64,000 nt of DNA from G020344215 sp039586575 (GCA_039586575.1 JBDHKD010000011.1:1-64000); one strand, 5' to 3'; numbered from the stretch's first letter, positions 8,056 to 17,305 are shown. Numbers and translations: made by a program. Notes: generated by a model not told the origin, from the sequence alone.

Positions 8056-9234
8056 ATGGAAAAGATCCTCATCCTGACCCACGAGTATCCACCATTCCAA
8101 GGTGGGATCGCCACGGTCGCCCACGGTTTGGCGGCGGGAGCCGCGGGTTTGGGTTATGAGACTCATGTCCTGGCACCCGACTATCATGGTGATACCACCG
8201 ATTGGGACAGAGTCCAGCCGTGGAGGATTGCTCGATTTCCGGGCGCCACCTGTAGCGTTCTGAGTCTGGACAAGCTCACGAAGTTCACGGCAACCTGCCG
8301 CCGGGAGATAAAGCTACGCAGGCCGGACATCGTGCATGCTGTTGACGCACCGAGCCAGATGGCACTGACGGCGCTGTCTAAGGTGAGAATGGCCAGGCGG
8401 TACTTCTTCACGGTGATTGGCAGCGAGCTACTGCGCTACCGCAACGACCTGATGCCGCGCTTATGGATGCGGAATGCATTTCGGCGGGTGACCGGCGTGG
8501 CAGCGATCAGCTGTAGAGTGCTCGATTACCTGGTGGCGAACTTCAACGTGCCTCGAGATCGGGCGTTCGTGTCGTATCCCGGAATCCATCCCCGCTGGCT
8601 CGAGGCTACCGCCACCGACCGAATGACGGCACGGCAACGCTGGGGCCTTGGCGGTGATGACATCGTTCTTCTCACCGTGGGGCGGCGCGTTCCCGACAAG
8701 GGGCATCGCCGGGTGATCGAGGGGCTGGCAACACTGCCCGCACCGCTGCGCCAGCGGTTGGTCTACGTGGTCGTGGGGTCGGGGCCCGAGGACTACGCCC
8801 GAGCCCTTGGCGACATGGCGACCTCCGCTGCGGTACGGTTGCAGTTGCTGGGCCGCATCTCCGACGAGGAGTTGACCGAAGCGTACGACGCTGCGGACGT
8901 CTTTGTTATGTTGAGCGAGGAGAGCCCCAAACGGTTGGAGGGGTTGGGGCTGGTGTACATCGAAGCTGCGGCTCGCGGGCTACCCTCGATCGGGCGCGAT
9001 ACGGGCGGTGTGACGGAGGCGGTCCTCGATGGGAAGACGGGTATCGTCCTGCCCGGCCAGCCGACGGCAGAGCAGGTGGCTTCGGCGCTCACGACCATGG
9101 CGGAAGACCGTGAACTCCGGGACGCCATGGGGGAGCGAGCGAAAGAGTTCGCCGCCGCGTTTACCTGGCGCCGGCATGCTGCGGAGGTCTATCAGCGCTT
9201 TGCGAGCGCGCTCGGGGAGCGGTACGGGGGCTGA
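8056..9234 (+). CDS. Glycosyltransferase family 4
   Basis: A 392-residue GT4 enzyme: N-terminal LILTHEYPPFQGGIATVAHGLA, the nucleotide-sugar domain starting LLTVGRRVPDKGHRRVIEGL, and EESPKRLEGLGLVYIEAAARGLPSIG near the C-terminus, the E-x7-E motif that contacts the donor phosphate. Such enzymes build capsule or O-antigen-like glycans on the cytoplasmic face of the membrane. The 134 bases upstream are shared with the divergent GT4 gene and should hold both promoters. Confidence 0.85.
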   Translation: MEKILILTHEYPPFQGGIATVAHGLAAGAAGLGYETHVLAPDYHGDTTDWDRVQPWRIARFPGATCSVLSLDKLTKFTATCRREIKLRRPDIVHAVDAPSQMALTALSKVRMARRYFFTVIGSELLRYRNDLMPRLWMRNAFRRVTGVAAISCRVLDYLVANFNVPRDRAFVSYPGIHPRWLEATATDRMTARQRWGLGGDDIVLLTVGRRVPDKGHRRVIEGLATLPAPLRQRLVYVVVGSGPEDYARALGDMATSAAVRLQLLGRISDEELTEAYDAADVFVMLSEESPKRLEGLGLVYIEAAARGLPSIGRDTGGVTEAVLDGKTGIVLPGQPTAEQVASALTTMAEDRELRDAMGERAKEFAAAFTWRRHAAEVYQRFASALGERYGG

Positions 9235-9246
9235 CAGTCTTGTCAG
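9231..9246. terminator. Hairpin shared by two convergent stops
   Basis: CTGACA-GTCT-TGTCAG makes a six-base-pair stem that spans the stop codon of the GT4 gene and that of the convergent methyltransferase. It may end transcription weakly in both directions. Confidence 0.35.
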
Positions 9247-9815
9247 GCTATCGATTTCTTTATCGCTTTCACCCAATAGCTGGCCGGAAAAGCTCGTACT
9301 CTGGTGTCAATCGACACTAGCTGTAATATCTCGTATGACTCTCTTAGCATACGCCTGATACCGTGCTCGGTGAATCTCCAGTAGTCCTGGGGGGGCATAT
9401 GAATTGCCTGGCGGAAGGGTAGGCCGAGCAAGAGAATGCCATCGGTCTTGAGGATGCGTGTGATCTCTTCAAACGCATCTCTCACATTGTCCACATGTTC
9501 CAGAACTCCGCTGCAGAATACGCAGTCGTAAGATTCGTCTTTCAGTTGCGGCATAGCCCGAACATCAATGATAAGATCGCAATCGAAAGCGTCGGTAACT
9601 TCGGACGTCGTATAAGAAGATGCCTTGACGAAATAGTTCCTGTAGTAATCACCTTCGCCATCGGCGTCTGTCCCGCTGCCAATCGACAGAACGTCACCTT
9701 CAATATCGCAACACTGCCGCCGCAACCAATCGTTGCTCTCCCATCTCGCCCGAGAGGTTCGTCTGATCATCCGGCGCAGCTGTCGCGATGCGGCGAAAGG
9801 TCGAATTCGCTTCAT
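9243..9815 (-). CDS. Class I SAM-dependent methyltransferase, atypically low GC
   Basis: About 190 residues with motif I DVLSIGSGTDADGEGD, the strand-4 pattern YDCVFCSGVLEHVDNVRDAFEEITRILK and LLLGLPF, as in O-antigen or glycan-associated methyltransferases. ATG 9815 (MKRIRPF) is chosen; longer in-frame starts give a non-family extension. The gene is visibly richer in A+T than its neighbours and uses codons such as AAA, ATA and AGA, suggesting recent acquisition. It sits among glycosyltransferases, so a role in glycan methylation is plausible. Confidence 0.75.
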   Translation of the reverse strand: MKRIRPFAASRQLRRMIRRTSRARWESNDWLRRQCCDIEGDVLSIGSGTDADGEGDYYRNYFVKASSYTTSEVTDAFDCDLIIDVRAMPQLKDESYDCVFCSGVLEHVDNVRDAFEEITRILKTDGILLLGLPFRQAIHMPPQDYWRFTEHGIRRMLRESYEILQLVSIDTRVRAFPASYWVKAIKKSIA

Positions 9816-9909
9816 GAGAATGGAATCTGTAGATGGCGACCAAAGCTGAAGCTCGAGCACACAGCCTGCCCTGGCTGGCGAAGTTCTTTAATAATAGTAG
9901 TAAGGGCGG

Positions 9910-9923
9910 GCGCTAGATAGCGC
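9910..9923. promoter_or_regulatory. Palindrome between divergent methyltransferase genes
   Basis: GCGCTAGATAGCGC, a perfect six-base inverted repeat with a two-base centre, lies in the 143-base divergent region next to an AT-rich patch (taataatagtagtaa). This is the position expected for an operator or a promoter-proximal element. No known regulator site is recognised. Confidence 0.35.
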
Positions 9924-9958
9924 ACGTCCGCTGCACGGTAGCTAGCCGAGAACCGGAA

Positions 9959-10696
9959 ATGACGTACTACTATCCCAGAGATCCGCACGGCCGGGCGCTT
10001 CGTGATTTCTTCGCTGGCGATAGCGCGGCCACCATCGTCGTGCACAGCAACCTCGGCGAGCATGAAGAGCTACCCGTCGCGGTATTCTTCCGGGCGCCGG
10101 ACGACTTCTTCCCGTTCGAGCGTGCGGCGCTTGAGCGCTGCCGCGGCCGGGTGCTGGACGTGGGCGCGGGTACGGGCGTGCACAGCCTCTACTTGCAAGA
10201 CCACGGCTTCGAGGTCCGCGCCATCGATGTGCTACCGGAGGCGGTGGAGATCATGCGTCTGGCCGGCGTGCGGGGCGCGCGCCTGGCCAGTATCTGGGAT
10301 CTTGAGGACGAGCCCTTCGACACCGTCCTCATGATGATGAACGGGATTGGCATCCTCGAGACTCTCGAAGGGCTCGATCGCTTCCTGGCCGACGTGCCGC
10401 GGCTGTTGAAGCCGGGTGGCCAGATCCTCCTTGACTCCGGTCCAGGCGTCGTCGTCGGCGAGTCGGATGAAGCCGCTGCCGTGGCCGTCGAGGATGCCTC
10501 TGGATATGCCGGCGAAGCGTGGATCGCGATCGAGTATAAAGGAGAGAGGGGTCCGCCCTTTCGGGAGCTCTACTGCGACTCGGAGACGCTAGAGGAGCAC
10601 GCGATCGCCGCCGGCTACCAACCGGAGATCGTATTCCGCGACGAGTACGGCGCGTATGTGGCGCGCCTCACGCGCGCCGGCGAAATCAACCCTTGA
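9959..10696 (+). CDS. Class I SAM-dependent methyltransferase
   Basis: A 245-residue methyltransferase. Motif I is RVLDVGAGTGVHSLYLQDHG, followed by an acidic end of strand 2 (VRAIDVLPEAVEIM), a motif-IV region (DTVLMMMNGIGILETL) and a late LKPGGQILLDSG. The N-terminal 60 residues (YYYPRDPHGRALRDFF) may form a substrate-binding cap. The last 11 bases overlap the end of the convergent ABC permease gene. The substrate is not evident. Confidence 0.75.
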   Translation: MTYYYPRDPHGRALRDFFAGDSAATIVVHSNLGEHEELPVAVFFRAPDDFFPFERAALERCRGRVLDVGAGTGVHSLYLQDHGFEVRAIDVLPEAVEIMRLAGVRGARLASIWDLEDEPFDTVLMMMNGIGILETLEGLDRFLADVPRLLKPGGQILLDSGPGVVVGESDEAAAVAVEDASGYAGEAWIAIEYKGERGPPFRELYCDSETLEEHAIAAGYQPEIVFRDEYGAYVARLTRAGEINP

Positions 10697-11594
10697 GTCC
10701 CGCCAGCTGGATCCCGCGTACGAAGTAACGCTGCGTGAAGAGGAAGAGGATCAGGATCGGCACGATGGCGACCACGGCCGCCGCCATCTGGTAGGGCCAG
10801 TTACTACTGTAGACGCCGTGGAAGGCGGCGATCCCGACCTCCACCGGCCGCATCGCGATCGAGCGGGTTACGATGAGCGGCCAGAGAAAGCTCTTCCAGG
10901 TCTCGACGAACGAGAAGAGCGCCACGGTCGCCAGCGCCGGCTTGGCCAGCGGTAACGCCACTCTCCAGAAGACCTGCCACTCGCCGGCGCCGTCGATCCG
11001 CGCGGCGTCCTCCAGCTCGCGCGGTATCGAGAGGAAGTACTGGCGCATCAGGAAGATCCCCCAGACGCCCACCAGCTCGGTGATGATGAGGCCCATGTAA
11101 GTGTCGACCCAGCCCAGCGCGTTCACCAGCAAGAAGCGCGGGATCAACAGCACGATGATCGGTACCATCAGGTTGGCGAGGAAGATGATGAACACCTTGT
11201 CGCGACCGGGGAAGCGCAGCCGTGCGAAGGCGTAGCCCGCGGTGGCGGCGGTGAAGAGGTGGCCGCCGACGATGCACAGCGACATGATCGCCGAGTTGAG
11301 GAAGAAGCGGGCGAAGGGCAATGCCGTTAGCGCGTTCGGGTAGTTGCTCCAAACCGGATCCGCTGGTACCAGAGACGGCGGAAACTGGAAGACCTCGAAC
11401 TCGTCCATCAGTGACGTGGAGAGCATCCAGAGGAAGGGGACGAGCATGGTGATACCGAGCGCCGCGGCCAACGCGTAGACGAGACCGTTGCCTAGGCGGC
11501 GTCGCGCCCGCGCCGACGGCAGAAAGCCCCGCTTCGCGGGCCGCCGCTCGGCCGCGAATAGTCGGTCCAGTGAGCTCACCTCCTGACTAGCCAT
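10686..11594 (-). CDS. Carbohydrate ABC transporter permease, MalG type
   Basis: A 302-residue inner-membrane permease with six predicted helices. The EAA loop, EDAARIDGAGEWQVFWRVALPLAKP, which docks onto the ATPase, lies around residues 195-220. A cytoplasmic N-terminal tail of about 35 residues (RPAKRGFLPSARARRRLG) precedes the first helix. It is the last gene of a four-gene importer operon (ATPase, binding protein, MalF-type, MalG-type) and overlaps the MalF-type gene by eight bases. Substrates of this family are oligosaccharides or polyols; the exact sugar cannot be told. Confidence 0.9.
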   Translation of the reverse strand: MASQEVSSLDRLFAAERRPAKRGFLPSARARRRLGNGLVYALAAALGITMLVPFLWMLSTSLMDEFEVFQFPPSLVPADPVWSNYPNALTALPFARFFLNSAIMSLCIVGGHLFTAATAGYAFARLRFPGRDKVFIIFLANLMVPIIVLLIPRFLLVNALGWVDTYMGLIITELVGVWGIFLMRQYFLSIPRELEDAARIDGAGEWQVFWRVALPLAKPALATVALFSFVETWKSFLWPLIVTRSIAMRPVEVGIAAFHGVYSSNWPYQMAAAVVAIVPILILFLFTQRYFVRGIQLAGLKG

Positions 11595-13755
11595 CGACTG
11601 GGGTCATCCTCCGACCCAGCATCCTGAACTGGAGCAACGTGATGGCAAAGATCACGGCGAAGAGCACCCAGCTCATCGCCGACGCGTATCCCATGCGCAG
11701 AAACTGCCAGGCGTTTTGATAGATGTGGTAGACGATGACGTCGGTGGCGTAGAGTGGGCCGCCTTCGGTCATGACATAGACGAACGTGAAAACCTGGAAC
11801 GAGCCGATGATCGAAGTCACCAGCACGAAGAACGTCGTCGGCTTGAGGAGCGGCAGCGTGATCTTCCAGAAGCGGCGCCACGGTCCGGCGCCGTCAATCA
11901 TCGCCGCTTCGTAGAACTCGTTGGGGATCGCTTGCAGGCCGGCCAGGAAGATTACCATCTGGAATCCGATGTGGATCCAGACGGCCAAGATGATGAGCGC
12001 GAGCAGTGCCGTGCTCGGGCTGTTGAGCCAGGGGTACGGGCCGAGCCCGATGAGTCCCAGAATCCAGTTGAATAGTCCGAAGTCGGGATCGTACATCCAC
12101 TGCCAGACGATGGAGATCGCGACGAAGCTCGTGATGTAAGGCAGAAAGAACACCGCGCGCAGCAACGCCACGCCCTTGATCGAGCGGTTGAGCAAGATGG
12201 CGACGCCGAGCGCGCAGGCCATCGTCGCCGGAACGTAGAGCGAGTAGATAGCGGTGTTCTTCACCGCGTTCCAGAAGAGCCCGTCGCCCGCCAGTTCGAT
12301 GTAGTGCCGCAGACCCACGAACGGCTTCGCTGGCTCCAGCAAGTTCCAACCGTGGAAGCTGAGATAGAAGGCGAAGAGGAGCGGCGCGGCCGAGAAGACG
12401 AGCAGGAGAATCAGCGAGGGGGCGATGAACGTCCAGGCGGTCATCGTCTCGCGGAGCGCCATGCCGCTTCTCGCCGCTGCCACGAGGCTCGCGTAGATCA
12501 GCACGCCCACGGCCAGCAGCGCGTAGAGTCCGGCCAGCCAGAACAGCGTCGCCTTGCGCGCGTCCTCCAACGGGTCACTCAGCAGGAACAGATCCTCGTC
12601 GATGGCGCCCCCGAGGTTCCGGTAGGCGAGCCGCCGGCCAACGATCCTGACGCGGCCGGCGCTCGACTCGAGCGACAGCAGCGGTTGTACCGGCAGCTCT
12701 GCGCTCGCCGCCTTCAGGGTATGGTCGGCGAGCCACACGATCTGGGCGCCCGCCAGCCCGGCCAGTTCATCGGTCGTGAGACTCTCTCGGTCACCGGCTT
12801 CTTCGAGTACCGCACCCCCAACCGCGAGAGTCGTGTCCGTCCCTGTAGCCAGGACACGGGCGTTGGCGGCAGCGAGCCAGGCGGCGGCGAGCGCCGGTAG
12901 CACGAGCACCAGGATGAAACCCTGGCGGAGCCGGCGCGGCTCGCCGGGCCCGGTTCCCGCGACGGTGAACCGATAGAGCACGAGGATCGACAGGAGGGTG
13001 GCGACGAGTAGCCCGGCCATCGCCAGGACTGGCGATCGTGGAAGCTCGAAGTCGATGCTGGCCCGCCGAACGACGACAGCTCCGGTGACATCCCATTCGT
13101 CGAAGTCCTTGAGCGGGGCTGCGGCGGCCGACCGGTCGTCCAGCTCTGTGTTCAGGGCTCGATCGAGGCTGGCCAGCGAGTCGGGCAGCGACTGTGGAAT
13201 AGCCTCGGGCCAGTCGTCCCGGGCGGCCAACGCCCTGGTCGTTCCCAGGTAGAGCGCCAGGTCGTAGCCGGTCGCCGATCGAAAGCGCTCCGCCGGATAG
13301 TCGTCGACTTCTAGAAGCGCGACGGTAACCGAACCATCTCGCGGCAGGTAGGCGAGCCAGGCAGGCCCGCCATCCGCAACCATGAGGTCGACGACCGTGT
13401 GACCGCGGCGTGCGGCGGCGAGCATCGCGTCCGTGCCCGCGGCGCCGGGGCTGAGGGGGAGGGGCGTCGCGTCCGGGAATGTGGCGACGACCCGACCCTC
13501 GCCGTCGTAAGTAGTGAAGCGCTGGACGTTGAGCCTCGCAGCGTTTCTGGCGAGGCGCTCGGGTGGCATGCGCAGCTCGTCGGCGAGCCGTTCGCGGTAC
13601 CAGCGCGTGTACTCGGCGGCGCGAACGGCGGTGAAGCGGTCGAGCTCGGGATCGAGGGACGACCAGCTGCGATAGGCGGTGTAGGTCCCTAGGCCGACGA
13701 AGGTGGCGGCGGGTACGAGGACGAGCAGGACGAATCCAACGCGCAAGCGGCTCAT
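11587..13755 (-). CDS. MalF-type ABC permease fused to an N-terminal sensor-like region
   Basis: The C-terminal 290 residues (from about 430) are a normal MalF-type permease: TAWTFIAPSLILLLVFSAAPLL, then the EAA loop YEAAMIDGAGPWRRFWKITLPLLKP. Typical family members are about 300 residues, while this one is 722. The extra N-terminus has a helix at about 6-28, an extracytoplasmic segment to about 240 (with RFTTYDGEGRVVATFPD, like a kinase sensor domain), two helices (about 243-266 and 280-302), a second extracytoplasmic segment to about 395 and a fourth helix to about 424. ATG 13755 is used because it gives the ATGA overlap with the binding-protein gene; the open frame extends upstream without family similarity. 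Confidence 0.85.
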   Translation of the reverse strand: MSRLRVGFVLLVLVPAATFVGLGTYTAYRSWSSLDPELDRFTAVRAAEYTRWYRERLADELRMPPERLARNAARLNVQRFTTYDGEGRVVATFPDATPLPLSPGAAGTDAMLAAARRGHTVVDLMVADGGPAWLAYLPRDGSVTVALLEVDDYPAERFRSATGYDLALYLGTTRALAARDDWPEAIPQSLPDSLASLDRALNTELDDRSAAAAPLKDFDEWDVTGAVVVRRASIDFELPRSPVLAMAGLLVATLLSILVLYRFTVAGTGPGEPRRLRQGFILVLVLPALAAAWLAAANARVLATGTDTTLAVGGAVLEEAGDRESLTTDELAGLAGAQIVWLADHTLKAASAELPVQPLLSLESSAGRVRIVGRRLAYRNLGGAIDEDLFLLSDPLEDARKATLFWLAGLYALLAVGVLIYASLVAAARSGMALRETMTAWTFIAPSLILLLVFSAAPLLFAFYLSFHGWNLLEPAKPFVGLRHYIELAGDGLFWNAVKNTAIYSLYVPATMACALGVAILLNRSIKGVALLRAVFFLPYITSFVAISIVWQWMYDPDFGLFNWILGLIGLGPYPWLNSPSTALLALIILAVWIHIGFQMVIFLAGLQAIPNEFYEAAMIDGAGPWRRFWKITLPLLKPTTFFVLVTSIIGSFQVFTFVYVMTEGGPLYATDVIVYHIYQNAWQFLRMGYASAMSWVLFAVIFAITLLQFRMLGRRMTPVDG

Positions 13756-15092
13756 CGCATGCCACCAGCTCCTGCGGTGCCGGCGAGGATCCCATCGATG
13801 CGGCGCGCGATGTCCGCCGTAACCTCGCCGATCGGCTCGCCGTTGAAGATCACGCGATCGAAGATGTCGGGCATCTGGACTTCGACTTGCGCCCACTCCT
13901 CGACCGTTGAGCCCCACGACATGCGTCCGTGGCGGGCCGCGAAGAGGAAGGTTTCCTCGAGACCGTAGCGGTCGTTCGCCGCGACTTCTTCGTGTACGAC
14001 GCGTATCGAGGGAATGGCGAGACCGTACTCGGCCCGCATGCGCTGTGCCTCGGCCGACGACAGATGTGCGGCCAGCTCGACGGCCAGCTTCTTGTGTCGC
14101 GTGTTGTGGGGCACCGCCCAGCCGGCGGCGTAGATCACGGTGACCGGGTCGCTCGTCTCGTCGTAGCGCGGCAGTGGGACGACGGCGATTCGCACCTTGC
14201 CCTGGTCGATGTAGCGCCGGATACTCGGGAGCCACCAGTGGCCGCTCGTCACCATGCCGATGCGGCCGGTGAGGAAGAAGTTGCGCTCCATGCCCAGCGA
14301 CAGGCGCTGTACGTCCACCGATGGTACGACGTGGTGGACCGTGACCAGATCGGTGAGGAAGCGAATGGCGGCTTGGGTCTCGGGGCTGTCCAGATACCCG
14401 GTGGCCCGCCGACCGTCCGGGCTAAGCACATCGCCGCCCGCTGCCCAGACCCAGGGCTGCCAGAGGTAGAAGACCCGGCGCAACTGGGTGCCCCAGCTGT
14501 CCGACCGGCCATCGTCGTCGAGGTCGCGCGTCAGGCGCTGGGCGATGGAGAGGAAGTCGTCCCACGTCCAATCCTGTTCGGGCAGAGCGACGCCAGCCGC
14601 GTCGAACAGGTCTGTGTTCAGGTAGACGACGATCGGATTGAAGTCCTTCGGGAAGGCGTACAATCCGCCGGGCCGGCGAAAGATCTCGAGCACCTCCGGG
14701 TAGTAGGCGCTGGTATCGACACCGATTCGCTCGAGATACGCGGCCACGTTCACGAGCAGGCCGCGCGAGATGAACGGTGCCGCCCCGTAGGAGCCGTTAT
14801 CGAGTAGCGCGACGTCGGGTGGCGAACCGGCGACGATCGAGGTGAGCAAGCGCTCGCGGTAGTTGGAGGAGATCGACTCGTACTCGATGCGGACCGCGGG
14901 GTGGCGCTCCAGGAAACGGTCGAGGATGCGGTTTTCGATCGCCCGCTCTTCGGGTCCCGCCCAAGCCATCACGCGCAGCGTAGTGACATCGCTGCTGTCG
15001 TGTACGCAAGCCGACGCGATGCCGATGACGATGGCGACGGCGATGGCGAGGGTGAGTGCGAGGGGTGCGCGGCGACCGCGGGATGCTGTCAT
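13752..15092 (-). CDS. Sugar ABC transporter substrate-binding lipoprotein
   Basis: A 446-residue family-1 extracellular solute-binding protein. A signal peptide with lipobox IASAC (cysteine near residue 29) anchors it. The mature protein starts LRVMAWAGPEERAIENRILDRFLERHP and carries the domain-hinge patterns PPDVALLDNGSYGAAPFISRGLL and LYAFPKDFNPIVVYLNTDLFD, typical of maltose/trehalose-type binders. It overlaps the ATPase gene upstream and the MalF-type gene downstream by four bases each, so all are translated from one message. Confidence 0.9.
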   Translation of the reverse strand: MTASRGRRAPLALTLAIAVAIVIGIASACVHDSSDVTTLRVMAWAGPEERAIENRILDRFLERHPAVRIEYESISSNYRERLLTSIVAGSPPDVALLDNGSYGAAPFISRGLLVNVAAYLERIGVDTSAYYPEVLEIFRRPGGLYAFPKDFNPIVVYLNTDLFDAAGVALPEQDWTWDDFLSIAQRLTRDLDDDGRSDSWGTQLRRVFYLWQPWVWAAGGDVLSPDGRRATGYLDSPETQAAIRFLTDLVTVHHVVPSVDVQRLSLGMERNFFLTGRIGMVTSGHWWLPSIRRYIDQGKVRIAVVPLPRYDETSDPVTVIYAAGWAVPHNTRHKKLAVELAAHLSSAEAQRMRAEYGLAIPSIRVVHEEVAANDRYGLEETFLFAARHGRMSWGSTVEEWAQVEVQMPDIFDRVIFNGEPIGEVTADIARRIDGILAGTAGAGGMR

Positions 15093-16159
15093 GGCCCGAT
15101 CCGGTCGCCCGTGTCTCTGCGGAAGAGGTGGATCTTGTGCGGGGGGATCTCGACGGCCACGCGCTGGTCCACGGCGACGCGCGCATCGGCAGCGGCTCGG
15201 GCCACGATGCGTGTGCCGTCCTCCGTGGTCAGGTGGATGAACATCTCGCTGCCGACGGGTTCGACCACGCGTACGAGGGCGCTGAACGTGCCAGCGTCGC
15301 TGAGCCGCAAATCTTCCGGCCGTATACCCAGCGTCGTTGCGCCAGCCGGCAGTGTGCCGGCACCCGGTACGGCCAACTGGAAGCTCGCCCCGCGGAACGT
15401 GCAGTCCGGCTCGGCGCGGTGTAGCTCGCCCTCGAAGAAGTTGATGGAGGGCGAGCCGATGAAGCCGGCGACGAAGCGATTGGCAGGGGTCCGGTAGACT
15501 TCGAGCGGTTCGGCGTATTGCTGTAGCCGACCTTCGTTCATGACGGCGATGCGCTGTCCCATCGTCATCGCCTCGACCTGGTCGTGGGTGACGTAGAGGA
15601 TCGTCGCTCCCAGTCGACGGTGGAGCTGCGAGAGCTCGGCGCGCATCTCGACCCGCAGGCTGGCATCGAGATTCGAGAGCGGCTCGTCGAACAGGAAGGC
15701 TTGGGGGTGGCGCACGATGGCGCGGCCGACCGCCGTCCGTTGCCGCTGGCCGCCGGACAGCTGGCCGGGCCGGCGGTGCAGCAACTCGCGGATTCCCAGG
15801 ATCTCCGCCGCATCGCGGACGCGCTCGTCGATCTCGATCTTCGGATAACCGCGCACCTGCAGCCCGAAGGCCATGTTCTGGAACGCGGTCATGTGGGGAT
15901 AAAGGGCGTAGTTCTGGAATACCATGGCGATGTCGCGGTCCCGCGGCGGTACGTCGGTCACGTCGCGGTCGCCGATGATAATGGAGCCGCGGGTCGGTTG
16001 CTCGAGTCCGGCGACCAGGCGCAGTGCCGTAGTCTTACCCGAGCCGGACGGCCCGACCAGCACGACGAACTCGCCGTCGGCCACCTCGAGATCGAGGTCG
16101 GCGACAGCGACGGTCTCGTCGAATTCCTTGGTGAGTTGTCGCAGGCTGACCTGAGCCAT
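15089..16159 (-). CDS. ABC transporter ATP-binding protein, UgpC/MsmX type
   Basis: A 356-residue ATPase with Walker A GPSGSGKTT, signature LSGGQRQRTAVGRAI, Walker B AFLFDEPLSNLD and the H-loop YVTHDQ. The C-terminal third is a TOBE/OB region (LGIRPEDLRL) as in the MalK/UgpC/MsmX group that serves sugar importers. It is the first gene of the operon. The 42 bases to the preceding gene show no strong promoter, so transcription may start further upstream. Confidence 0.92.
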   Translation of the reverse strand: MAQVSLRQLTKEFDETVAVADLDLEVADGEFVVLVGPSGSGKTTALRLVAGLEQPTRGSIIIGDRDVTDVPPRDRDIAMVFQNYALYPHMTAFQNMAFGLQVRGYPKIEIDERVRDAAEILGIRELLHRRPGQLSGGQRQRTAVGRAIVRHPQAFLFDEPLSNLDASLRVEMRAELSQLHRRLGATILYVTHDQVEAMTMGQRIAVMNEGRLQQYAEPLEVYRTPANRFVAGFIGSPSINFFEGELHRAEPDCTFRGASFQLAVPGAGTLPAGATTLGIRPEDLRLSDAGTFSALVRVVEPVGSEMFIHLTTEDGTRIVARAAADARVAVDQRVAVEIPPHKIHLFRRDTGDRIGP

Positions 16160-16201
16160 GGCCTGTAGAATAAGCCGCGCCAGCGAACGCCGGCAATCGA
16201 G

Positions 16202-17305
16202 TTACGGCTCGCGAACGCAGCGGTAGCTGTGCCGCGGGTTGCCCCACGACTTGGGTTGCGAGCCCAGCGCACCGGTGTAGCTGACGTAGTACGCCCGGTT
16301 CTCATCGTACTCGTCGGCCGCCCAATAGTAGATCGGTGCCCGGTCCGGCGCCCAGAGCGGCGTTTCCTTGTCAGGCGTTCTTTCGCAGGCTGCTAGTCCG
16401 AACATCGCGACGCCGAGGCCACCCTGTTCAACGCAGCGGGCGTTCTCGCCGCGCCGGGTCAGCGAGCGGATGATCTCGTCGGCGGTCGGCATCCGCCAGA
16501 TGTCTTGGGGCTCGTTCATCAAGGTGGCACCATCATCGGCCAGGTAACGGCAGAGTCCCGTCGCTGCCATGTCGAGGCCCGTCGCGTGGGCGTCCTCGTA
16601 GCCGGGCTTGTCATCGAATCCCGCCGGTGGCACTCCCCAGAGCGCTACACGATCCCAGGAAGGGTAGCCACCCCACGGCTGCTTCCAGTTCCAGCCTGGT
16701 CCCTCCGGCGCCCAGATGAGCGAGACCTCGTTTCCCGTGATGAGTCGCTCGGTGCGAATGCCGTCGTCCAGGCGGGTGAGCACGATCGGCAGCCAGTAGA
16801 CGGACCAGCCGATCAGGATGAGGAGCGGGCCTGCGACGGCCAGCACGTAGCGGATGTTGCGGCGCAGCCAGGACGGCGCTGCCGTCCAGCCTTCCTGGCG
16901 CAGCAGCTTGCGATGGCGCGCCTCGAAGAGAAAGAGCACGCCGATGATCACCAGGATGGCGCTCACCGGGAAGAGGGCGAGCAGCTGGCCAGCGTCCATC
17001 CCGTCCTGCAGGCGCGGGCCCCACCACCAGGCGGTGAACGCGGCACCGATGAGGATGATCGCCCAGCCACCGATGAGTGGCCGGGCGAGCGCCAGCAGGG
17101 TGAGGAGCAGACAGACCGTCCCGGGGATCAGGTAGGCCAACTTGATGTACCACCGTCCCCCCCACCCCTCGTAGTACATTTCGCCGACGCTCCAGAACGT
17201 CCACAGCAACGTCACCAGGATCATCAGGGCCGTGGCGACGTAGCCTGGCAGAGCCTGCTTCAGGGTCGTGCGATCGAGGGGCAGGGCGGGGAACAAGCCC
17301 AGCAT
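16202..17305 (-). CDS. Membrane protein with Lcl/DUF1566-like C-terminal domain
   Basis: A 367-residue protein with five hydrophobic segments (about residues 19-38, 49-70, 76-92, 105-125 and 150-172), followed by a soluble domain. The end reads PIYYWAADEYDENRAYYVSYTG, then SWGNPRHSYRCVREP. The YYVSYTG...YRCVR arrangement resembles the C-terminus of Lcl/DUF1566 and formylglycine-generating-enzyme folds, which often bind carbohydrate. The ATG has GGGAGG five bases upstream. Its stop is 42 bases from the importer ATPase, so it may be the first cistron of that operon. Its function is unknown. Confidence 0.6.
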   Translation of the reverse strand: MLGLFPALPLDRTTLKQALPGYVATALMILVTLLWTFWSVGEMYYEGWGGRWYIKLAYLIPGTVCLLLTLLALARPLIGGWAIILIGAAFTAWWWGPRLQDGMDAGQLLALFPVSAILVIIGVLFLFEARHRKLLRQEGWTAAPSWLRRNIRYVLAVAGPLLILIGWSVYWLPIVLTRLDDGIRTERLITGNEVSLIWAPEGPGWNWKQPWGGYPSWDRVALWGVPPAGFDDKPGYEDAHATGLDMAATGLCRYLADDGATLMNEPQDIWRMPTADEIIRSLTRRGENARCVEQGGLGVAMFGLAACERTPDKETPLWAPDRAPIYYWAADEYDENRAYYVSYTGALGSQPKSWGNPRHSYRCVREP

